NCBI GenBank assembly: GCA_016218545.1
Contig: JACRDQ010000002.1
Span: 1 to 64,000, forward strand
Source: Elusimicrobiota bacterium
GTDB lineage: Bacteria > Elusimicrobiota > Elusimicrobia > UBA1565 > UBA9628
Length of the DNA stretch: 64,000 nucleotides
Direction of reading: 5' to 3'
Of the stretch, positions 49,843-58,384 are shown piece by piece (position 1 is the stretch's first letter; every line of letters starts with the position of its first letter). The position numbers were made by a program, and so were the translations under genes. The notes below the pieces were generated by a model, which worked only from the letters and a program-made list of their open reading frames with translations, searched no databases and was not told where the DNA came from.

Positions 49843-51759
49843 CTAGATCCCCCGGGTCGGGAGCACGATCGTGAAGGTCGTGCCCTTCCCCTCGGCGCTC
49901 TCCACCGTGATGGCGCCGCCGTGCTTCTTGACGATGCCGTAGCTGATGGCCAGGCCCAGGCCCGTGCCCTTGCCCACCGGCTTGGTCGTGAAGAAGGGCT
50001 CGAAGAGGCGCTTCTTGTTCTCGGCCGAGATGCCGCAGCCGGTGTCCGCGATCGAGGCCTCCACGGTCCCGGCCTCGAGGCGGTGCCGGGTGGCGATCGT
50101 CAGGCTCCCGCCCTTGCCTTCCATGGACTCGACCGCGTTGAGGATGAGGTTGAGCAGGACCTGGCGGATGCGGTCGCCGTCGAGCGGGATGGGGGGCAGC
50201 GCCGGGGCGAGGTCCTTGACGAGGGAGACCTTCTCGAGGAGGAGCTGCCGGTGCACGAGGTCGAGGGTCTTGAGCACGAGGTCGTTGAGGTCGTTCTCCT
50301 CCACGCGAGACTCGGTCTCGCGGGCGAACTCGAGCAGTCCGCGCACGATGCGCCTGACCCGTTCGGTCTCGCGGACCACCTTCTCGATGTTGGACCTGCG
50401 GGGGTCTGCGGCCGGGGTGTCCTCGAGCAGAAGGTGGGTATAGACCAGGATGCCGCCCAAGGGGTTGTTGATCTCGTGCGCGACGCCCGCGGCCAGCCTG
50501 CCGATGGTGGCCAGGCGTTCGGTGCCCTTGAGGACCTCCTGGGCGTGGGCCTTGATCTGCTCGTCGCGCTGCATGATGGAGTCGGCCATGAGGTTGAAGG
50601 TCCGGCCGAGCTCGCCCAGCTCGTCGCCGGGGGGGATGTCCACGCGGGTCGAGAGGTCGCCCTTGCCCAGGCGGCTGGAGGCCGTCATGAGCTGGAAGAC
50701 CGGGTCGAGGATGCGGTCCGCGATGACGAAGGAGATGACCAGGGCGCAGGCCGTGCCCAGGAGCACGATGCCCAGGAACACGAGCAGGACCCCGCGCTCG
50801 AGGAGCGCGAAGGGGGCCTCCAGGGTCCCCACGTAGAGCATGCCCAGGATCCTGTGCCGGGAATCGCGGATGGGCTCGTAGGCGGTGAGGTACCACTCGC
50901 TGACCACGAAGGCCCGGCCGAGCCAGGGCCTGCCCGCGTCGAGGACCTGCTCGCAGACGTCCTTGGCCCCGCGGGTGCCGATCATGCGCTCGCCCTTCTC
51001 GTCCCTGACCGTGGTGGCGATGCGCACGTCGCCCTGGAAGATGGTCGCGGTGCCCACGTGGCGCCCCCGATGCATGCGGTCGCCGTAGAGCATGTCCGTG
51101 GCTTTGTCCACGATGTCGGTGCTCCGGCTGAGGAGCTTGACTCCGAAGACGCTCCCGAGGACCTTGCCCGAGACGCCGCGCACCGGGGCCGCGGCGGCCA
51201 GGACCAGGCCCGCGGTCAGCTCGGTGTCGTTCGTGGGCCTGGACTTGAGGGTCGGGACGAGGAGGATGTGGCTGCGCTCCGCCAGCTCAGGCGAGAGCCA
51301 GGCCAGGTCCGAGCGGGGCAGGACGAGGGTCTCCGACACCGTCTCTCCGCTGGCCATGGCCTTGGCCACGATGTCGGAGTCCGTGAGGGCCTTGCCCCGG
51401 CACCTCCTGCCGGGCCCGGCGCAGAACACGGCGCGGCCGTCGGTGTCCAGGACCGCCAGGCCGTCGATGCCCTCGCGCACGAGGATGGCGGGGAGCTCCC
51501 TGCGCGCCTCTGCCAGGTTGCGGCCCTCCAGGAGCTCCTGGGCGAGGCGGCGCTCGGCAGCGTCGGCGGTGGCATGGCTGACGTCCGCCAGGGCCTGATT
51601 GAAGAGCCCCCGGGTGGTGTTGAGGTCGTAGACGAGTTGGCTCTGCATCTCGGAATAGAACCTGCTGCTGATGAAATGCAGGCCCACCAGGCCGGCGGTC
51701 CCTCCGGTCAGGAGCACGACCAGCACGAACCCGATGAGGAGTTTCTTTCTCAAGGTCAT
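49843..51759 (-). CDS. Membrane histidine kinase with periplasmic Cache sensor
   Basis: A 638-residue kinase. Helix 1 is at about 7-29; a large periplasmic part of about 290 residues (DGLAVLDTDGRAVFCAGPGR; DIVAKAMASGETVSETLVLP; YLTAYEPIRDSRHRILGMLY) fits a double Cache fold. Helix 2 (VLLVFLGIVLLGTACALVIS) precedes HAMP. The HisKA is NtrB/AtoS-like (AAGVAHEINNPLGGILVYTH) and the HATPase has NLILNAVESM, DTGCGI and GTGLGLAISYGIVKKHGG. It should phosphorylate the adjacent NtrC-type regulator. The signal is extracytoplasmic; H2 itself is not a Cache ligand, so a small molecule is likelier. Confidence 0.94.
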   Translation of the reverse strand: MTLRKKLLIGFVLVVLLTGGTAGLVGLHFISSRFYSEMQSQLVYDLNTTRGLFNQALADVSHATADAAERRLAQELLEGRNLAEARRELPAILVREGIDGLAVLDTDGRAVFCAGPGRRCRGKALTDSDIVAKAMASGETVSETLVLPRSDLAWLSPELAERSHILLVPTLKSRPTNDTELTAGLVLAAAAPVRGVSGKVLGSVFGVKLLSRSTDIVDKATDMLYGDRMHRGRHVGTATIFQGDVRIATTVRDEKGERMIGTRGAKDVCEQVLDAGRPWLGRAFVVSEWYLTAYEPIRDSRHRILGMLYVGTLEAPFALLERGVLLVFLGIVLLGTACALVISFVIADRILDPVFQLMTASSRLGKGDLSTRVDIPPGDELGELGRTFNLMADSIMQRDEQIKAHAQEVLKGTERLATIGRLAAGVAHEINNPLGGILVYTHLLLEDTPAADPRRSNIEKVVRETERVRRIVRGLLEFARETESRVEENDLNDLVLKTLDLVHRQLLLEKVSLVKDLAPALPPIPLDGDRIRQVLLNLILNAVESMEGKGGSLTIATRHRLEAGTVEASIADTGCGISAENKKRLFEPFFTTKPVGKGTGLGLAISYGIVKKHGGAITVESAEGKGTTFTIVLPTRGI

Positions 51760-51765
51760 GACTCT

Positions 51766-51782
51766 TTATGATTGTATCATAA
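51766..51782. promoter_or_regulatory. 17-bp palindrome in the divergent control region
   Basis: TTATGAT-TGT-ATCATAA: perfect 7-bp arms, 3-base centre, just upstream of the Cache kinase ATG and overlapping its -10 candidate. Candidate operator for the kinase-regulator operon. Confidence 0.5.
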
Positions 51783-51798
51783 TGTTCCATCGGTGTAA
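51771..51798 (-). promoter_or_regulatory. Candidate sigma-70 promoter of the Cache kinase-NtrC operon
   Basis: Minus strand: -35 TTACAC (51793-51798), 16-base spacer, -10 TACAAT (51771-51776). Predicted start about 5 bases before the ATG. Confidence 0.4.
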
Positions 51799-51847
51799 CG
51801 AAATGACACACTGGGGCAAAAACAGAGCGTCCTAGGCTACCATCCGC

Positions 51848-51862
51848 TGGCAGTTCTGTTGC
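51848..51862 (+). promoter_or_regulatory. Sigma-54 -24/-12 promoter of the Hdr-hydrogenase operon
   Basis: TGGCAG-TTCTG-TTGC: the invariant GG (51849-51850) and GC (51861-51862) are separated by exactly 10 bases, as sigma-54 requires. The predicted transcription start (about 51874) leaves an 18-base leader with the ribosome binding site AAGGAGA before the ATG at 51892. An NtrC-family activator is encoded next door. Confidence 0.75.
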
Positions 51863-51891
51863 CACATCAGGATTGCACAAGGAGAACCCGA

Positions 51892-52299
51892 ATGAGCAAG
51901 AAGATCCTGATTGTAGACGATGACGCGGACTTCGCGGCAGCCATGAAGCTGGTGCTCGAGTCCAACAGCTACTCGGTGGAGAGCGCCAGCAGCCCTGACG
52001 AGGGTCTGCGCAAGCTCAAGGAAGTCCACCCGGACCTCATCCTTCTGGACATCATGATGGGAAAGGGAGCGGACGGCATCCTCTTCGCCCGCAAGGTCCG
52101 CGGGGAGAACGAGTACGACCGCTACTCCAAGGTCCCCATCCTCGTCCTGACCTCCATGCGCAAGCAGACCGGCTTCTGGTTCCCGGGCGAGGCCAAGCAC
52201 CCGGTCTTCTTCCCCATCGACAAGATCCTCGAGAAGCCGGTCAAACCCGAGGCCCTGCTTGAGGAAGTCAAAGGCCTGCTCGGGGCCGCGGTCAGCTGA
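51892..52299 (+). CDS. Single-domain response regulator, first gene of the hydrogenase operon
   Basis: A 135-residue receiver: VDDDADFA, phospho-Asp in LILLDIMMGKGADG (about 54), Thr in LVLTSMRKQ and Lys in ILEKPVKPE. A loop insertion (KQTGFWFPGEAKHPVFFPID) before the final helix is longer than usual; the same insertion type is seen in receivers of hydrogenase/Hdr loci in some sulfate reducers, as far as I recall. Ribosome binding site AAGGAGA. Its stop overlaps the next ATG by one base (TGATG). Confidence 0.92.
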   Translation: MSKKILIVDDDADFAAAMKLVLESNSYSVESASSPDEGLRKLKEVHPDLILLDIMMGKGADGILFARKVRGENEYDRYSKVPILVLTSMRKQTGFWFPGEAKHPVFFPIDKILEKPVKPEALLEEVKGLLGAAVS

Positions 52300-53417
52300 T
52301 GTCCGGCAGAGCCATCGTCGTCATCGACGATGATGAGGCCATCCGGGACGCGTGCCGGCAGACCCTGGGCCGGGAGGCCGAGTACCGGGTCTCCGTGGCT
52401 GAGGACGGGCCCTCCGGCATCGAAGAGGTCAAGCGCGCCGGGGCCGACCTGGCGCTGGTGGACCTCAAGCTTCCCGGCATGGACGGCATGGAGGTCCTGG
52501 CCGCCATCGCCAAGGCCTGCCCTGAGGTGGTCTGCGTGGTGATCACCGGCTACCCCACCATCGCCTCGGCCGTGGAGGCCATGAAGCGGGGGGCCTACGA
52601 CTTCCTCCCCAAGCCCTTCACCCCGGACGAGCTCCGCGTGGTCGTCAAGCGCGCCTTGGACAAAGGCAGGCTCGAGGCCGAGACCCGCGCCCTATGGCAG
52701 GAGCGGGCTGCCATGCAGCGGGAGTTCGTCAACCTCGCGGCCCATGAGCTCCGGGCCCCGCTCAACGCGGTACAGCAGTTCGCGGACGCCATCCTGGCCG
52801 GCACGGCCGGAGAGCTCAACCCCAAGCAGCGGGAGGTCATCGGCCGCATGCGCGAGCGCGTGGCCGGGCTGCGGGGGGTCGTGGACCACTGGCTCGACAT
52901 CAACCGCCTCCAATCGGGCAGGCTCTCGGCCGAGATGAAGCCGATCCGGCTCGGCGCCCTGGTGGAGGAGGCCGCGGACGTCCTCGGCCCTGCCGCCCGC
53001 GCGCGCAGGATCCGGGTGAACGTGGAGGGCTGGGAGGAGGACGCCCTGGTCGTGGGGGACCGCCAGTGCCTCAAGGAGATGGTCATCAACCTCCTCGACA
53101 ACGGCATCAAGTACAACAAGCCCGGAGGGGAGGTGACCCTCAAGCTCAGCCGGCCGGTGCACGGCAAGGTCAAGCTCGAGGTGACGGACACCGGGGTCGG
53201 CATCCCGGAGCACGAGATTCCGTTCGTGTTCGAGGAGTTCTTCAGGGGCGAGGCCTGCAAGGGCTCCGGGGTCGACGGGACCGGCCTGGGCCTGACCCTG
53301 GTCGGCAAGATCGTGCAGCTCCACCAAGGAGCCATCGGCGTTTCGAGCCGCGTGGGCGAAGGGTCCGTCTTCACCGTGGACCTGCCCGTCGCGGACCAGC
53401 AAAGGAGGTCATCCTGA
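52299..53417 (+). CDS. Receiver-histidine kinase fusion
   Basis: A 372-residue soluble protein. The receiver (1-120; IDDDEAIRD; LALVDLKLPGMDG; FLPKPFTPDE) is close in sequence to that of the NtrC-type regulator at 48488 (shared ASAVxAMKxGAYDxLPKPFTP). HisKA follows (NLAAHELRAPLNAVQQFA, His about 153) and HATPase (NLLDNGIKYNKPGG, DTGVGI, GTGLGLTLVGKIVQLHQG). It could take phosphate from, or compete with, the Cache kinase pathway. Its stop overlaps the HdrC start (TGATG), so it is made together with the redox enzyme. Confidence 0.92.
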   Translation: MSGRAIVVIDDDEAIRDACRQTLGREAEYRVSVAEDGPSGIEEVKRAGADLALVDLKLPGMDGMEVLAAIAKACPEVVCVVITGYPTIASAVEAMKRGAYDFLPKPFTPDELRVVVKRALDKGRLEAETRALWQERAAMQREFVNLAAHELRAPLNAVQQFADAILAGTAGELNPKQREVIGRMRERVAGLRGVVDHWLDINRLQSGRLSAEMKPIRLGALVEEAADVLGPAARARRIRVNVEGWEEDALVVGDRQCLKEMVINLLDNGIKYNKPGGEVTLKLSRPVHGKVKLEVTDTGVGIPEHEIPFVFEEFFRGEACKGSGVDGTGLGLTLVGKIVQLHQGAIGVSSRVGEGSVFTVDLPVADQQRRSS

Positions 53418-54025
53418 TGCCACTGCAGCAGACGATGCGGTACGAGTCGGAACGCGACCGCGCCTTCGCGGATTGGGTCGAGTCCATCACGGGCGGCGAG
53501 AACGTCAAGGGCTGCATCCAGTGCGGCCTGTGCAGCGCCACCTGCCCCCTCTCCATCTACATGGACTACACTCCGCGCCGGCTCGTGAACCTGGCCCGGG
53601 CCGGGTTCAAGGATGAGGTCCTCTCCAGCTTCACCATCTGGCTGTGCGCCAGCTGCTACGCCTGCAGGGCCGAGTGCCCCAAGCAGATCAAGGTGACCGA
53701 CATCATGTACGCCTTGAAGCGCCGCGCCATCCGCGAGGGCTCCTACCCGCGCCGGTTCCCCATCCCGATCCTGGCCAAGGAGTTCAGCCGGATGATCCGA
53801 GGCTTCGGGAGGACGCCCGAGACCTTCCTCGTGGCCGACCTCTTCCTGAGGACGAACTGGCTGCGGTTCCTCGACATGATCGGGTTGGGCTTGAACCTGC
53901 TGCGGACCGGGCGGATGTCGTTCGTCCCCGAGTCCATCCAGGGACGCGACCAGCTCCGCCGGATCCTCGACTCCGTGGACGGCGAGAGCGCCAAGGAAGA
54001 ACGCGCCGTCAAGGAGGCCGCATGA
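53417..54025 (+). CDS. hdrC: Heterodisulfide reductase subunit C-like iron-sulfur protein
   Basis: A 202-residue protein with two 4Fe-4S motifs: CIQCGLCSATCP (C33, C36, C39, C43) and CASCYACRAECP (C77, C80, C83, C87). This matches HdrC; the C-terminal 100 residues are a helical extension. It relays electrons between HdrA and HdrB. An excellent ribosome binding site (AAAGGAGGT) precedes the ATG. There is no membrane helix, so the complex is cytoplasmic. In a non-methanogen the terminal acceptor is unlikely to be CoM-S-S-CoB. Confidence 0.93.
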   Translation: MPLQQTMRYESERDRAFADWVESITGGENVKGCIQCGLCSATCPLSIYMDYTPRRLVNLARAGFKDEVLSSFTIWLCASCYACRAECPKQIKVTDIMYALKRRAIREGSYPRRFPIPILAKEFSRMIRGFGRTPETFLVADLFLRTNWLRFLDMIGLGLNLLRTGRMSFVPESIQGRDQLRRILDSVDGESAKEERAVKEAA

Positions 54026-54906
54026 ACTACCTTTATTATCCGGGCTGTTCGCTCAAGGGGACGGGCAGGGCCTATGACGAGTCCCTCAAGGCCGTCTGCC
54101 GGGCCCTGGGCATCACCCTCTCCGAGGTCCCGGACTGGAACTGCTGCGGGGCCACGGCCTACATGTCGGTCGAGGAGACCCGTGCCCACGCCCTGGCGGC
54201 CCGCAACCTCTCCTTGGCCGACGCCGCGGCCGCAGACAAGGGCCTCAAGCGCGACATCATCGCGCCCTGCAGCGCCTGCTACCTCGTGCTGGCCAAGACC
54301 CTGCACGCCCTCGACGAGCAGATCGAGACCCGCGTGCTCGTGGAGCGCGCCCTCAAGGCGGGCGGGCTCGACATGCCCAAGGCCGGGCTCCAGGTGCGCC
54401 ACCCGCTCGACGTGCTCGTCAACGACGTGGGCCTGGCCGCCATCTCCGCCAAGGTCAAGAGCCCTTTGAAGGGCCTCAAGCTCGCCCCCTACTACGGCTG
54501 CCAGCTCGTGCGGCCCTACGCCGCGTTCGACGACCAGGCCCACCCCGTCACCATGGACAGGCTCATGGCGGCCTCGGGAGCGGAGTGCGTGGACTTCCCG
54601 CTGAAGACCCGCTGCTGCGGGGGCAGCCTGACCGGCACGGTGCCGGACGCGGGCCTGAGGCTGGCGTACATCATCCTCAAGGAAGCCAAGAAGAGGGGCG
54701 CGCACGCGGTCGTGACCGTGTGCCCGCTCTGCCAGTTCAACCTGGACGGCTACCAGGACAAGATCGCCGCGGAGTTCGAGGAGGTCGCCATGCCGGTCCT
54801 CTACTTCACCCAGGTCCTGGGCCTGGCGCTCGGCCTCTCGGAGCGAGAACTCGGCATCCAGCGCGGCATCGTGCCGGCTGAGCCCGCCCTGGCGGGGAGG
54901 AGGTAG
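54022..54906 (+). CDS. hdrB: Heterodisulfide reductase subunit B-like protein
   Basis: A 294-residue protein with two Cys-rich CCG domains: YYPGCSLKGTGRAYDES with NCCGATAY (C9, C41, C42), and YYGCQLVRP with RCCGGSLTG and CPLCQFNLDGYQ. In HdrB each CCG domain binds a non-cubane 4Fe-4S cluster that reduces the disulfide. The ATG overlaps the HdrC stop (ATGA). The physiological disulfide or alternative acceptor is unknown here. Confidence 0.94.
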   Translation: MNYLYYPGCSLKGTGRAYDESLKAVCRALGITLSEVPDWNCCGATAYMSVEETRAHALAARNLSLADAAAADKGLKRDIIAPCSACYLVLAKTLHALDEQIETRVLVERALKAGGLDMPKAGLQVRHPLDVLVNDVGLAAISAKVKSPLKGLKLAPYYGCQLVRPYAAFDDQAHPVTMDRLMAASGAECVDFPLKTRCCGGSLTGTVPDAGLRLAYIILKEAKKRGAHAVVTVCPLCQFNLDGYQDKIAAEFEEVAMPVLYFTQVLGLALGLSERELGIQRGIVPAEPALAGRR

Positions 54907-54909
54907 TCC

Positions 54910-56901
54910 ATGAAAAGCGCCAGCAACGGCTCCGGCCCGAAGATCGGATTCTACATCTGCCACTGCGGCACGAACATCGCGGGCACCATCGACGTGGAGG
55001 CCGTCCGCGAGCACGCCGCCAAGCTGCCCGGCGTCGCGGTCTCCAAGGGATACAAGTACATGTGCTCGGACCCGGGCCAGGAGATGATCGCCCAGGACAT
55101 CCGCGCGCAGGGGCTCGAGCGGCTCGTGGTCGCGGCGTGCTCCCCCAACCTGCACGAGGAGACCTTCCGCAAGGCCGCGGCCAAGGGGGGCTTGAACCCC
55201 TTCTTCTTCCAGATGGTCAACATCCGCGAGCACGCCTCCTGGGTCCATGAGGACAAGGCCGCGGCCACGCAGAAGGCCGAGGACCAGGTCCGGGCCGCCA
55301 TCCACCGGGTGCGCTTCCACAAGGCCCTGGAGAAGAAGCGGGTCCCGGTCCACCCCGACGTCATGGTGGTGGGCGGCGGCATCGCCGGCATCCATGCCGC
55401 GCTCACCGCGGCCAACGCCGGCAAGAAGGTCATCCTGGTGGAGCGCGAGGCGACCATCGGCGGGCACATGGCCCTCTTCGACAAGACCTTCCCGACGCTC
55501 GACTGCTCGGCCTGCATCCTCACGCCCAAGATGTCCGCGGTCAAGGGGCACCCCAACATCACCCTCTGGGCCTACTCCGAGGTGACGAAGGTCGAAGGCT
55601 ACGTCGGCAACTTCAAGGTGACGGTGAAGCGCAAGCCCCGCTACGTGAAGGAGGACCTCTGCGTCGGGTGCGACGCGTGCATCGACGCCTGCGTCTTCAA
55701 GGAGGCCAAGTTCCCCGACGAGTTCAACCAGGGGCTCTCCAAGCGCAAGCCCGTGTACCTCTCCTTCCCGCAGGCCACGCCCAAGGTCGTCACCATCGAC
55801 CCGAAGACCTGCATCCAGCTCAAGACCGGCAAGTGCAAGATGACCTGCGCCGCGGCCTGCGACCGCAAGGCCATCGACTTCGGCCAGAAGGAGGAGTCCA
55901 AGGAGGTCCCGGTCGGCGCCATCATCCTGACCACGGGCTTCGACGCCTTCGACCCCAAGCGCCACGAGTACTACGGCTACGGCCGCTACCCCAACGTGTA
56001 CTCGGCCCTGGAGGTCGAGCGCCTCGTCAACGCCTCCGGCCCCACGGGCGGGGACGTGGTCCTGCGCGACGGCCGGCGGCCCGAGGCCATCGGCATCATC
56101 CACTGCGTGGGCTCCCGCGACGAGCACACGAACAAGTGGTGCTCGCGGGTGTGCTGCATGTACTCCCTGAAGCTCGCGCACCTGCTCAAGGAGCGCACGG
56201 GAGCGCAAGTCTACAACTTCTACATCGACATGCGCACCCCGGGCAAGACCTTCGAGGAGTTCTATGACCGGCTCCTCAAGGAGGGGGTCCAGTTCGTGCG
56301 GGGCCGCGTGGCCGAGGTCAACGACTGGGCCATGACGCGCGAGGAGGAGGGCCGCCTCGTCATCCGCGTGGAGGACACCCTGGCCGGGTTCGTGCGGCGC
56401 ATCCCGGTGGACATGGTGGTCCTCTCGCAGGGCCTCGAGGCCCGCAAGGACGCCCTGGACGTGCGCCGGATCTTCAACATCGGCTGCGGCAGCGACGGCT
56501 TCTTTCAGGAGCGTCACCCCAAGCTCGCTCCGGTGAGCACCTTCGCGGACGGGATCTTCATCGCGGGCGCCTGCCAGGGGCCCAAGGACATCCCGGACAC
56601 CGTGGCGCAGGCCGGGGCCGCGGCCGCCGAGGCCCTGGCCCTGGTGGACGCCGGGCACGTGGAGATGGAGCCCAACACCTCCCGCGTCGTGGAGGAGGAG
56701 TGCTCGGGCTGCAAGTCCTGCGTGCCGCTCTGTCCCTACTCGGCCATCACGTTCGACGAGGCCAAGAAGAAGGCCTCCATCAACGAGATCCTCTGCAAGG
56801 GCTGCGGGGTCTGCGCCGCGGCCTGCCCGTCGGGTTCCATCCGCCAGAACCTGTTCGAGGATGACGAGATCTTCGGCGAGATCGAGGGGGTGCTGTCATG
56901 A
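54910..56901 (+). CDS. hdrA: Heterodisulfide reductase subunit A-like flavoprotein
   Basis: A 663-residue HdrA: N-terminal YICHCGTNIAGTIDVEAV, FAD motif MVVGGGIAGIHAALTAANAG, CSACILTPKM, 4Fe-4S motifs CVGCDACIDACVF and CIQLKTGKCKMTC, and C-terminal ferredoxin-like CSGCKSCVPLCPYSAI and CKGCGVCAAACPSGSI. HdrA carries the bifurcating FAD: it splits electron pairs from the hydrogenase between ferredoxin and HdrB. No selenocysteine is used. Ribosome binding site GGAGGAGG; 3-base gap to HdrB. Confidence 0.96.
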   Translation: MKSASNGSGPKIGFYICHCGTNIAGTIDVEAVREHAAKLPGVAVSKGYKYMCSDPGQEMIAQDIRAQGLERLVVAACSPNLHEETFRKAAAKGGLNPFFFQMVNIREHASWVHEDKAAATQKAEDQVRAAIHRVRFHKALEKKRVPVHPDVMVVGGGIAGIHAALTAANAGKKVILVEREATIGGHMALFDKTFPTLDCSACILTPKMSAVKGHPNITLWAYSEVTKVEGYVGNFKVTVKRKPRYVKEDLCVGCDACIDACVFKEAKFPDEFNQGLSKRKPVYLSFPQATPKVVTIDPKTCIQLKTGKCKMTCAAACDRKAIDFGQKEESKEVPVGAIILTTGFDAFDPKRHEYYGYGRYPNVYSALEVERLVNASGPTGGDVVLRDGRRPEAIGIIHCVGSRDEHTNKWCSRVCCMYSLKLAHLLKERTGAQVYNFYIDMRTPGKTFEEFYDRLLKEGVQFVRGRVAEVNDWAMTREEEGRLVIRVEDTLAGFVRRIPVDMVVLSQGLEARKDALDVRRIFNIGCGSDGFFQERHPKLAPVSTFADGIFIAGACQGPKDIPDTVAQAGAAAAEALALVDAGHVEMEPNTSRVVEEECSGCKSCVPLCPYSAITFDEAKKKASINEILCKGCGVCAAACPSGSIRQNLFEDDEIFGEIEGVLS

Positions 56902-57413
56902 CGCATCACGACAAGAAGGGGGCCGGGCGCTTCGAGCCCCGCATCGTCGCGTTCTTCTGCAACTGGTGCACCTACACGGCCGCGGACCTCGCCGGGGTCT
57001 CGCGCCTGAAGTACGCGCCGAACACCCGGGTCATCCGCGTCATGTGCTCCGGCCGCGTGGACCCGCAGTTCGTGCTCGACGCCTTCAGCCGCGGGGCGGA
57101 CGGCGTGCTCCTGGGGGGCTGCCACCCCGGCGACTGCCACTACGCCGAGGGGAACTACAAGACCCTGCGCCGGATGAGGCTCCTGGAGCGCATGCTCAAG
57201 GACATGGGCGTTTCGGACGGCCGCTTCCGCCTGGAGTGGATCTCGGGCGCGGAGGGGGAGAAGGTCAAGACCGTGGTCAACGACATGGTGGCGAAGGTCC
57301 GGGCTCTCGGGCCGCTCGACCTGCCGGGCAAGTTCAAGGATTGGGATTCGGAGCTCGAGGGCCTGGCCCGGTCGGTGCACGCGTCGTCCAAGGAGGCCGC
57401 CCATGTCCGCTAA
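56898..57413 (+). CDS. mvhD: MvhD-like 2Fe-2S linker subunit
   Basis: A 171-residue protein of the MvhD/FlpD family: FFCNWCTYTAADLAG (C21, C24), VMCSGRVDP (C50) and GGCHPGDCHY (C75, C80). It carries electrons from the NiFe hydrogenase to HdrA. The ATG overlaps the HdrA stop (ATGA), and its end overlaps the hydrogenase small subunit by 11 bases. A C-terminal extension of about 35 residues is unremarkable. Confidence 0.94.
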   Translation: MTHHDKKGAGRFEPRIVAFFCNWCTYTAADLAGVSRLKYAPNTRVIRVMCSGRVDPQFVLDAFSRGADGVLLGGCHPGDCHYAEGNYKTLRRMRLLERMLKDMGVSDGRFRLEWISGAEGEKVKTVVNDMVAKVRALGPLDLPGKFKDWDSELEGLARSVHASSKEAAHVR

Positions 57414-58374
57414 GCCCAAGGTCGGTTTCTACTGGTGCGCGTCGTGCGGAGGCTGCGAGGAGGCGGTCGTGGACCTCGCGGAGGGCGTGCTCGACGTGGT
57501 CGCGGCCGTGGACATCGTGCTCTGGCCCGTGGCCATGGACTTCAAGCGCTCCGACGTCGAAGGCATGGCGGACAAGTCCATGACCGTGTGCTTCATCAAC
57601 GGCGCGGTCCGGACCTCGGAGCAGGAGGAGATGGTCCGCATGCTGAGGAAGAAGGCCCAGTTCGTCATCTCCTTCGGGTCCTGCGCCAACTCCGGCGGCA
57701 TCCCGGGCCTGGCCAACCAGTTCTCCAAGGAGACGATCCTCAAGTTCGTCTACGAGGACTGCCCCGGAGTGGACAACAGCGCCAGGACCCGGCCCCAGAC
57801 GCGGATGAAGGACGAGGGAGACCGCAGCCTCCACCTGCCCGTGTTCCGGGACATGGTCCGCTCGCTGGACCAGGTCATCGACGTGGACTACTACCTGCCC
57901 GGCTGCCCGCCCACGCCCAAGCTCATCATGGGGGGCGTGCAGGCGCTCCTCTCGGGCAAGCTCCCTGCCAAGGGGACCGTCCTCTCCCCGGACGTCGCGC
58001 TCTGCGACGAGTGCCCCAGGAAGGATTCCAAGCCCACGGACCTGGCGCTCACCGAGTTCAAGCGGCCCCACCTGGCCCCCATCGACCCGGAGAAATGCAT
58101 CCTGGCCCAGGGCTTCCTCTGCATGGGCCCCGCGACCCGGTCCGGGTGCGAGGCCCTCTGCGTCAAGGGCAACATGCCCTGCTCCGGGTGCTTCGGGCCC
58201 ACCTCCAAGGTGCGCGACCAGGGCGCCAAGCTCGTCTCGTGCCTGGCCGGCTCCATCGCCGCCAAGGAGACGCCCGAGATCGACAAGGTCCTCTCGGGCA
58301 TCCCGGACCCCGTGGGCTCGTTCTACCGCTACGGGCTGCCCAAGTCCATGCTCAAGCGCCGGATCGACAACTAG
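57403..58374 (+). CDS. mvhG: NiFe hydrogenase small subunit (group 3c-like, MvhG)
   Basis: A 323-residue protein. The proximal-cluster ligands are visible: YWCASCGGCEE (C12, C15, C18), SFGSCANSGGIPG and LPGCPPTPKL. Later Cys (CILAQGFLCMGPATRSGC; CVKGNMPCSGCFGP) bind medial and distal clusters. No Tat signal, so it is cytoplasmic. The context with MvhD and HdrABC points to a methyl-viologen-type (group 3c) hydrogenase feeding H2 electrons into HdrA. The Cys pattern near the N-terminus (C-x2-C-x2-C) is somewhat tighter than in many small subunits. Confidence 0.93.
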   Translation: MSAKPKVGFYWCASCGGCEEAVVDLAEGVLDVVAAVDIVLWPVAMDFKRSDVEGMADKSMTVCFINGAVRTSEQEEMVRMLRKKAQFVISFGSCANSGGIPGLANQFSKETILKFVYEDCPGVDNSARTRPQTRMKDEGDRSLHLPVFRDMVRSLDQVIDVDYYLPGCPPTPKLIMGGVQALLSGKLPAKGTVLSPDVALCDECPRKDSKPTDLALTEFKRPHLAPIDPEKCILAQGFLCMGPATRSGCEALCVKGNMPCSGCFGPTSKVRDQGAKLVSCLAGSIAAKETPEIDKVLSGIPDPVGSFYRYGLPKSMLKRRIDN

Positions 58375-58384
58375 GAGACCCCCC

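Noticed and set aside
53743..56658. 971-codon minus-strand open frame opposite hdrB/hdrA
   Set aside because: Shadow frame; HdrB and HdrA motifs are unambiguous on the plus strand.
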